Source: Methanosphaera sp. (lineage in GTDB: Archaea; Methanobacteriota; Methanobacteria; Methanobacteriales; Methanobacteriaceae). Taken from it: a stretch of DNA of 64,000 nucleotides. Shown here in pieces: positions 58,437-64,000 of the stretch (its first letter is position 1; the number at the start of each line of letters is the position of its first letter). The DNA lies in assembly GCA_017430835.1 (NCBI GenBank), contig JAFRMD010000120.1:94080-158079 (forward strand), given 5' to 3'. The notes under the pieces were generated by a model. That model searched no databases and was not told the DNA's origin. It saw only the letters and a program-made list of their open reading frames with translations. A program made the translations under genes and the position numbers.

Positions 58437-60322
58437 TTTCCCATTTCCTCAACTATTTTTAAACAGTCTTTATCCCAATTATTATTTTCTAATAAATCAT
58501 AAGCAAACAATGCATCATGTTTATTATCATAAGTGCCGAAAGAAGTTAATTTACCATGCACACGTCTGCGAATCATATACTTACCATACTCATTTTGCAG
58601 GATATATCGTGTATTTGTAATATCATAATTATTTAATTCTTCAAGATAACAAATATGTTCAATATCCTCCTCAGAGTATACTCCACTGAACATATTAGAT
58701 TCAAGTAATCTTATTACGGGTAATATTTCTTCACATAAGTATCTTAACTGTGGATATTCCTCTTTATTCCAGTCATTTAATATTAGCATGTCACGAACCA
58801 TAACAGCTAAACGATAATCCTTATAATGACCATAATTAATCATCTTTCTATTCTTATCTTTCTTACGAATAGAATATGATTTGCCATTATTGGCGGGGTA
58901 AATGTTGCCTCGTTCAGTTAATGGTTTCCACCCCACACTAGCTTGAATACTAGATACTTTGTTTTTATCCCAATTACATTTCTCTAATAATTTAACAGCT
59001 TTACGTGCTTGTTTTTCAGTATGATAACTACCATACCTTATACCATCTTTAACAATTTTATATGGGCTTCTCCCATGGTCTTTGCGGAAATGAATATAAC
59101 CTTTAAAGTTAGGTGGTTTTGGACGACTTAAATCCGGAGTATAAATCAAAGGCACCCTTTCTAATACATTACAAGGGTTTTCACCTGTTAAAGCTATTTT
59201 TCTAAATTCAATCCAATCACTATTCCAGAATTTACTTAACCAGTTACGTATTGTAACTTCAGAAATACCTAAATAATCTGAAACATCTTCCTGTGATAAA
59301 TCAGTATCCATAGATAATAACTCAAATGCATGTGTTAATTCTTTCTCATGATAATCACGTTCACTATTATTTAATATTCTACGCTGAGGATAAGGAGGCA
59401 AATCCATACTATAATAAGGATTAACAGTATCATCAATAGCTTCCACTAGATAATCATAATCCCAATCATGATTTACTAGGAAGTCTCTTTCAAATAAAGC
59501 ATCTTCCACATTACTATAACCAGTGTAATGTTCTAATTGTTTACCCTCGGATAAATATTCACGTGGAACATTGATTTTATACTTACATTCACCAGTTCTT
59601 TTTTTATGTTCATAATCCAAATGAATATAACGATAGAACTCCATTAACCAAGTATACCATATTGGATAATCATCTAATATTTTTTGTAATTTTTTCCTAT
59701 CCCATCCGCATTTGTTCATTTCTTGACGCACATAATAAGCTTGCTCATATGTTCTGCAACTACAAACGTATCTGGTATTTTTTTTACTTCCATGGTAAAT
59801 ACTATAGTTGAATTCACCATTACATTTTATACTTCCTTTACCATAACCAGTTGTTTTTTTAGGGATTAACTTATCTGGTATTGGATATTTAAGATTATTT
59901 TTATAAGGATTGTTTTTGTTTAAATCAATTTCTTTAGGTCTAGGGCATTCATCAAAACTATGTTCAAAATATAAATCACGATAGTATAATGCTTCAGGTA
60001 GACTATTGCAGGTGCCTATGTATTCATATTTCCGGTTGGTTACTTGGTATTGTCTGTGAGTAATTGTTAAGTTAATGTGACTGTAATATTTCTTATATTC
60101 ATTAGCATATATTTCTTCAGGTGTTGGTGGTAATGGTTCCCAATTATTAGCTATTAAACGGTTACGATAATGTATTGCTTCATCAACTGTTTTACATGTT
60201 TTGAAGTGTTTAATTTTACCATTAATAGATTTATCAATACTATAAGTACCATATTTCTTTTTATAAATATACTTCAAACTAGCAGGTTTACGTTTCTTTT
60301 TATTATTGTTTCTTTTAATCAT
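58433..60322 (-). CDS. AP2-like repeat and helix-turn-helix protein, 629 aa
   Basis: I start at ATG 60322 (MIKRNNNKKKRKPA) behind GGATGGTGA; the frame extends to 60343. A basic N-terminus, then repeats: about 15-60, 75-105, 155-205, 225-280, later 'IHFRKDHGRSPYKIVKDGIRYGSYHTEKQARKAVKLL', 'SYSIRKKDKNRKMINYGHYKDYRLAVMVRD' and 'KYMIRRRVHGKLTSFGTYDNKHDALFAYDLL'. A central HTH segment (DLSQEDVSDYLGISEVTIRNWLSKFWNSDWIEFRKI) parallels the 53588 protein. Likely multi-site DNA-binding. Confidence 0.75.
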   Translation of the reverse strand: MIKRNNNKKKRKPASLKYIYKKKYGTYSIDKSINGKIKHFKTCKTVDEAIHYRNRLIANNWEPLPPTPEEIYANEYKKYYSHINLTITHRQYQVTNRKYEYIGTCNSLPEALYYRDLYFEHSFDECPRPKEIDLNKNNPYKNNLKYPIPDKLIPKKTTGYGKGSIKCNGEFNYSIYHGSKKNTRYVCSCRTYEQAYYVRQEMNKCGWDRKKLQKILDDYPIWYTWLMEFYRYIHLDYEHKKRTGECKYKINVPREYLSEGKQLEHYTGYSNVEDALFERDFLVNHDWDYDYLVEAIDDTVNPYYSMDLPPYPQRRILNNSERDYHEKELTHAFELLSMDTDLSQEDVSDYLGISEVTIRNWLSKFWNSDWIEFRKIALTGENPCNVLERVPLIYTPDLSRPKPPNFKGYIHFRKDHGRSPYKIVKDGIRYGSYHTEKQARKAVKLLEKCNWDKNKVSSIQASVGWKPLTERGNIYPANNGKSYSIRKKDKNRKMINYGHYKDYRLAVMVRDMLILNDWNKEEYPQLRYLCEEILPVIRLLESNMFSGVYSEEDIEHICYLEELNNYDITNTRYILQNEYGKYMIRRRVHGKLTSFGTYDNKHDALFAYDLLENNNWDKDCLKIVEEMGK

Positions 60323-60371
60323 AAAAAATATTATTCTCACCATCCCTATTTTTGTTACTTTTGCTGTAGAA

Positions 60372-60758
60372 TCATTTTAACCTTCTCTTTTGTCGAGGAA
60401 TATTATTTTCCATAATAAAATCATCTAATAATCTGATATCCCAGTTATTTTCTTCTAAGTAATCTCTGACTAATTTCGCATCCTCAAAGGTTTTATATGT
60501 ACCGAAATTAATATGAGTATCATTTACTCTTTTACGCACACGGTAAGTGTAACTCTTTGTTGGTTGAATATACCTCCACTCATCCTTAACTTCAGCTTCA
60601 GGTTCATATTTCCGACGAGTAGCCGGATACCTATTAATATTACGGAATACTTCACGTAGATTAGTATTGTTTCTTGTTAGTGCTTCGTCTAATGTGTATC
60701 CGTTCTGCAGGTCTTTTGTTAACTCATTTAACTTATCATCCTTAGACAAATTAAACAC
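60372..60758 (-). CDS. Single AP2-like module protein with N-terminal HTH-like part
   Basis: 'DDKLNELTKDLQNGYTLDEALTRNNTNLREVFRNINRYPATRR' could be a short HTH; one module follows (WRYIQPTKSYTYRVRKRVNDTHINFGTYKTFEDAKLVRDYLEENNW). GTG start at 60758 or TTG a few codons later. Upstream of the large 58433 gene. Confidence 0.65.
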   Translation of the reverse strand: MFNLSKDDKLNELTKDLQNGYTLDEALTRNNTNLREVFRNINRYPATRRKYEPEAEVKDEWRYIQPTKSYTYRVRKRVNDTHINFGTYKTFEDAKLVRDYLEENNWDIRLLDDFIMENNIPRQKRRLK

Positions 60759-60761
60759 CCC

Positions 60762-61232
60762 TCATTTTATTTTAAAGTCAAACCAGAAATATAATTTAAA
60801 ATATAAATTATAATAAGCCTCAAATAAGAATTCAACATTATCCTCTTGTAATGCATCGTTTAATAAAGTGAAACTAATATTCAAAACACTCATGAAACAC
60901 TGTAATTCTTTTAAAGTAGATACAGTGAAATACTTATTACAGTACTGGAAATTATACGGTATGCTTTCCTTGAATATTACAAGAAAACCACCAATCCCCT
61001 CATTATTGTCATGTTTGTTTAGGAAATACTCTAAGGTATTATAGAATTCCATTTGAAACAGGTTCAAATAATTTTTCACATAACTATCCAATAATAATTG
61101 GTGTAGTTGATCCAGTACCTTATTGAAATCTTCACTTAGGTTATAAGATAATTCTCTTAGTGTTTCAGGTGAAGGATTTTCAAGAGTATCTAATATATCA
61201 TGTTCATGCTGGGATAATCTGCAACTAAACAT
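60762..61232 (-). CDS. Unknown helical protein, 156 aa
   Basis: 'SCRLSQHEHDILDTLENPSPETLRELSYNLSEDFNKVLDQLHQLLLDSYVKNYLNLFQMEFYNTLEYFLNKH' is helical; Phe/Tyr-rich end. Start ATG 61232; the GTG at 61238 is possible. No family. Confidence 0.62.
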   Translation of the reverse strand: MFSCRLSQHEHDILDTLENPSPETLRELSYNLSEDFNKVLDQLHQLLLDSYVKNYLNLFQMEFYNTLEYFLNKHDNNEGIGGFLVIFKESIPYNFQYCNKYFTVSTLKELQCFMSVLNISFTLLNDALQEDNVEFLFEAYYNLYFKLYFWFDFKIK

Positions 61233-61250
61233 TATCACTCTTATTTTTTT

Positions 61251-61439
61251 TTATCCTAGTAAGCTATGATATTCATTAGTATATTCTTCAATTTGTTTAT
61301 CTAATTCCTGTAGGCGTAGGCGTGTTTTTTTATCTAATTTTTTACGTGTACGTCGACTATTGTCTAATAATTCTTCTTTCTCTTTTTTTAATTTCTCAAT
61401 TTCCTCTTGATAATAATTTGCCAATTGATAAACTGTCAT
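61251..61439 (-). CDS. Small coiled-coil protein, 62 aa
   Basis: 'TVYQLANYYQEEIEKLKKEKEELLDNSRRTRKKLDKKTRLRLQELDKQIEEYTNEYHSLL' is one long charged coil. First gene after the promoter at 61469-61524. Confidence 0.65.
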   Translation of the reverse strand: MTVYQLANYYQEEIEKLKKEKEELLDNSRRTRKKLDKKTRLRLQELDKQIEEYTNEYHSLLG

Positions 61440-61468
61440 CTTCTCATATCCTCATTAAAAAATTTCAT

Positions 61469-61524
61469 TTTTTTGGGTTAATTATTATGTATGTTTAAAA
61501 CTAGTATATAATATTAATGGGATA
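61469..61524 (-). promoter_or_regulatory. Promoter and leader of the 61439-56135 operon
   Basis: Minus strand ATCCCATTAATATTATATACTAG: weaker cassette box and TATA box (61503-61524), with the AACCCAAAAAAA leader motif at 61469-61480. Confidence 0.6.
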
Positions 61525-61580
61525 AAAATTAAAAAAAAGTATAGTAAAAGAAAAATAATATAATATAAAAAATAAAATTT

Positions 61581-61844
61581 TTAGGCTGAGAGATGATAAT
61601 AATAATTACCAGACTCTACCGCAACACCACCAGTTAATAGGAAAATCACCGCAACAAAAACAATGATTCCAACAATGAATAATAAAGTTAATACTATTGG
61701 ATGAAAACTAAAAATAGGATTACTCCTATTATAATTATTAGTAGCTGGATGTAAAGATTTAGGTTGATGATCATAAACCCTATGATTATTACCAGTGAAT
61801 CCAAGACTAAACAATAAAACCTGCAATAAACTTCTAATAATCAT
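61581..61844 (-). CDS. Membrane protein, 87 aa
   Basis: 'MIIRSLLQVLLFSLGFTGNNHRVYDHQ' and a strong helix 'FSFHPIVLTLLFIVGIIVFVAVIFLLTGGVAV'. It shares ATGA with the 61841 gene stop. Probably a small anchored or pore-type protein. Confidence 0.65.
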   Translation of the reverse strand: MIIRSLLQVLLFSLGFTGNNHRVYDHQPKSLHPATNNYNRSNPIFSFHPIVLTLLFIVGIIVFVAVIFLLTGGVAVESGNYYYHLSA

Positions 61845-61966
61845 AAACTATCACACTCCAACAAATAAGATTTATATTCAGTTTCACTAACAACATGCTG
61901 ACGTAATAAATCAACATACTTACTAACAAGACTAGTAATTTTTTCTTCTTTTTTTGATGTCATCAT
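61841..61966 (-). CDS. Small helical protein, 41 aa
   Basis: From ATGATG at 61966: 'MMTSKKEEKITSLVSKYVDLLRQHVVSETEYKSYLLECDSL', with GGAGACGG upstream. Charged helix. Translation is coupled to the 61581 membrane protein. Confidence 0.6.
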   Translation of the reverse strand: MMTSKKEEKITSLVSKYVDLLRQHVVSETEYKSYLLECDSL

Positions 61967-61984
61967 ATTTTCCGTCTCCTCGTA

Positions 61985-62173
61985 CTTTTTGGGTTAAATT
62001 TTTTTGTGGGATAAAAAAAAATAGTAAGGGATGGAAAACATATATTGGGTTTAAATCATGTAATCCGTAATGAAAAATTGAAGAGCTATTAATAATTTTA
62101 TTCCACCCTTATCAAATTATTTTTTTCCCACAATACTAATATATATTAAACTACTATATAAACTTTACGGTAC
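61985..62173 (-). promoter_or_regulatory. Promoter, large hairpin and leader of the 61966 unit
   Basis: Minus strand: GTACCGTAAAG, TTTATATAGTAG (TATA, 62155-62166). The leader contains a long imperfect stem: TTGTGGG (62004-62010) pairs with CCCACAA (62127-62133), with T/A-rich inner pairing and TAAGGG/CCCTTA. The AACCCAAAAAG motif lies at 61985-61994. This leader is about 160 bases, much longer than others. Confidence 0.55.
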
Positions 62174-62219
62174 AAAAAATAAAAAACAAACACAAAAAAG
62201 AAAAAAAGAAAAAAATTAA

Positions 62220-62831
62220 TTATCTAACACCGAACTGCCTCAAAAACTTAACCATACCAATACCCGTACCTTTATGACCATAATAGCTATTATACTTATG
62301 ATGACACCACTTACACAAAGCAACACCATTATCAACATCCAACCTCAAATCAGGATAATCCCTCCAACTAAAAATATGATGAGCCTCCAAATGCTTATGA
62401 CCACCACAACACTGACAAACCTTATCACGATTCAAAACCTTAAACCTCCAATCAGCAACCCTAGGATCCTCACGCAAAACCTCATCAATATTATCAACAT
62501 CATCAACAGTAGTATCACTAACAAAACCAGACCCTAAAGGCTCATGATTCAAAACAGTATTAACCTGAACATATAATAAATCAGTAGTGTTTAATCTAAG
62601 AACACCCTCAACACTAATTTTATCACCCACATTAAAACTATTAAAATCATCCAATAAACTAATAGGAAACTTAACCTTAACCAGTTTACCATAACCACTC
62701 TTCAATATTAAACAACCAACATCAACTAAAGAGTAATCAGATAAAACCTCATCTACATATAACTCCTCATCAACACCTAATTTAACAGTTTTAAATAAAT
62801 CAGTATGAGACAACTTACTCAAAAGAACCAT
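62220..62831 (-). CDS. HNH endonuclease with N-terminal OB-like domain
   Basis: 203 aa. The C-terminal HNH (about 125-195) has CQCCGGH, LEAHHIFSW, DNGVALCKWCHHKYN: metal Cys pairs plus the HH and N/H catalytic residues. Residues 1-95 are strand-rich with 'FNVGDKISVEGVLRL', like an OB domain binding single-stranded DNA. Strong NNT/NNG codon preference. It sits two bases after the MCM-like gene. Confidence 0.85.
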   Translation of the reverse strand: MVLLSKLSHTDLFKTVKLGVDEELYVDEVLSDYSLVDVGCLILKSGYGKLVKVKFPISLLDDFNSFNVGDKISVEGVLRLNTTDLLYVQVNTVLNHEPLGSGFVSDTTVDDVDNIDEVLREDPRVADWRFKVLNRDKVCQCCGGHKHLEAHHIFSWRDYPDLRLDVDNGVALCKWCHHKYNSYYGHKGTGIGMVKFLRQFGVR

Positions 62832-62833
62832 AA

Positions 62834-63913
62834 CTACCTAACCCTCCTATAATAACCACTACGAACTTTAAATATAACTCCTTTTGAAATTAAATTACTA
62901 ACAATCATTGTAGTTTCATCTTCACCCACACCATACTTATCATCCATATTTAATAATAATAGATTTAAAGGAGCATCACCAGCATATTCCTCTTCATGTA
63001 ACTTGATTTCTTCAGTTACTCTTTGGATTTTATCCCTATCAGATTTTAATTTTATACTTGTAATATTTGCATCTATTTCACCAGTTTCATGAGTAACACC
63101 CACTTCTTTAAGACAAGCCATCTGTAGTCTGACTGCTTTTTCAGCATCCTCCTTATCAACAACTTTCTTAAATTTAATTTTTGCACTGGCTTCTGCTAAA
63201 CGAATGATAGCTTCTAATTGCTTTACAGTAATCTGAGCATAACCTTCAGGATTGCTGTTCCTTGTAGCTACATAGAATTCTTTTAAAACTTCATTTGCAT
63301 CATCACCTAAAGAGGGATTGTAGAAAATATTACTATAAGTTAAATACTTCTTAAAAAAATCAACATCAAACCTATCACGAATACTAATAGAATTATAATT
63401 ACTTAAAATATGGTCAGCTAATAAAGTATCCTCATCCCTATCGGGTTTATCTTCAATAAGAAATATTAAATCAAACTTAGACAATATGTTCTGATGCAAA
63501 CCCACTTGTTCAATAAGAATTTTATATTTATCAAATCGACCATATATAGGAGCACCCAAAGCAATAAAACTATCATCTGAATCCAACAATTCTAATAATA
63601 CAGATTCTTTGACTTCATTAATATCATAAACAGTTTTCAATTTATTCGGAACACTTAATTCTTCAGCATTCTTTAAAAGTGTTTTCATACCCGTAGAGGG
63701 ATCATGAATTATCAGAATATTAATACCTCTCCGGATATTTGTGCCGTCTTCTAATTGTTTATCTGACCCCATGAATAAAGATAATAAAATAGCTTCCTTA
63801 ACATCATAGTATCCTTTAATAGTTGGTGCAATAGTATTCAGTAGTTTATTATGAATCTTTGGGTCTTTTGATAATCTTTTTATTTTATTTACATCTTTTT
63901 TTGTTATTTCCAT
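62834..63913 (-). CDS. MCM-like helicase relic without Walker B
   Basis: Residues 1-60 and 140-220 align with archaeal MCM: 'ILSKFDLIFLIEDKPDRDEDTLLADHIL' matches LSRFDLxFxxxDxPDxxxDxxLAxHIL, and ITVKQLEAIIRLAEASAKI follows. The Walker A-like IIHDPSTGMKTLLK (69-82) replaces GDPGTAKSQLLK. A short GAPIYGRFDKYK (120-131) joins it to the arginine-finger region, where SRFD is SKFD. Walker B and sensor 1 are missing. It is probably catalytically dead or needs the host MCM. Confidence 0.8.
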   Translation of the reverse strand: MEITKKDVNKIKRLSKDPKIHNKLLNTIAPTIKGYYDVKEAILLSLFMGSDKQLEDGTNIRRGINILIIHDPSTGMKTLLKNAEELSVPNKLKTVYDINEVKESVLLELLDSDDSFIALGAPIYGRFDKYKILIEQVGLHQNILSKFDLIFLIEDKPDRDEDTLLADHILSNYNSISIRDRFDVDFFKKYLTYSNIFYNPSLGDDANEVLKEFYVATRNSNPEGYAQITVKQLEAIIRLAEASAKIKFKKVVDKEDAEKAVRLQMACLKEVGVTHETGEIDANITSIKLKSDRDKIQRVTEEIKLHEEEYAGDAPLNLLLLNMDDKYGVGEDETTMIVSNLISKGVIFKVRSGYYRRVR

Positions 63914-63951
63914 TTTTTAATTCGCCTCCTCAAAAACATTCTTTTTTTTTT

Positions 63952-63962
63952 CTTTTTGGGTT
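63952..63962 (-). promoter_or_regulatory. ACCCAAAAAG leader motif of the MCM-like gene
   Basis: Minus strand AACCCAAAAAG about 40 bases upstream of ATG 63913, followed by an A tract and GAGGAGGCG. The TATA box would be beyond the window edge. Confidence 0.5.
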
Positions 63963-64000
63963 AATAAATTATTATTGAACAAGTGGGTTTGCATCAGAAC

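Noticed and set aside
1..64000. Search for phage structural genes and conjugation genes
   Set aside because: No capsid, portal, terminase, tail, TraG/VirB or relaxase signatures seen, so I do not name the element a provirus or conjugative plasmid.

Overview
The window is very AT-rich, with TAA-dominated stops, Shine-Dalgarno-like GGAG/GGTG sites and TTTATATA-type promoters. It encodes an MCM-like helicase relic, archaeal-style integrases, a ParB/PAPS-reductase module and a 6-TM potassium channel. This combination fits a low-GC Methanobacteriales archaeon, most like Methanosphaera (inferred from composition and gene content, not from a search). Most of the window looks like accessory DNA: a large integrated or extrachromosomal element. 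No capsid, portal, terminase, conjugation or ribosomal genes are visible. All genes are on the minus strand except a small ribbon-helix-helix gene (9.1 kb) and a two-gene ParB operon (12.3-13.4 kb).

Layout. 0-2 kb: an HNH/AP2 homing-endonuclease relic and two unknown genes. 2.0-7.6 kb: one tightly overlapping operon encoding what reads as a type IV-B-like CRISPR effector (Csf1, small subunit, Csf2/Cas7, Csf3/Cas5) followed by CysH/IbrA-like, GNAT, ParB/IbrB-like and a second PAPS-reductase-like protein, with no array, Cas1/2, Cas6 or DinG. 7.7-9.0 kb: a GIY-YIG nuclease with four repeat modules. 9.3-11.4 kb: ParB-like, DpdA-like transglycosylase and queuosine-precursor transporter, a probable 7-deazaguanine DNA modification cassette. 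12.3-14.6 kb: ParB/zinc operon, RHH regulator, Kv-type channel. 14.9-28.2 kb: many small unknown proteins, a tyrosine integrase, a methylase-like protein lacking NPPY, a P-loop NTPase and a tRNA-Trp. 28.6-41.6 kb: unknown small genes, AP2-like repeat proteins and four complete tyrosine recombinases. 41.7-55 kb: a ferredoxin, ASCH protein, a run of related coiled-coil proteins, the second methylase-like protein and a large AP2-like/HTH protein. 55-62 kb: short operons and a 629-residue AP2-like/HTH protein. 62.2-64 kb: HNH nuclease and a Walker-B-less MCM relic.

Transcription appears modular. At least eleven minus-strand units start from a similar cassette: poly-T terminator of the previous unit, a CCATAA-like box, a TTTATATA TATA box, often an ACCCAAAAAG leader motif, then GGAG and the start codon. 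Three of these promoters carry a related 18-bp palindrome where transcription should start. Several DNA-acting proteins end in Q-(S/T)-(T/R)-L-I, which could be a minimal sliding-clamp docking tail. The likely exciting system is the type IV-B-like operon with its expanded CysH/ParB/GNAT accessory set; the DpdA cassette next to it suggests that DNA-modification self-protection and an RNA-protein interference-like complex sit side by side.
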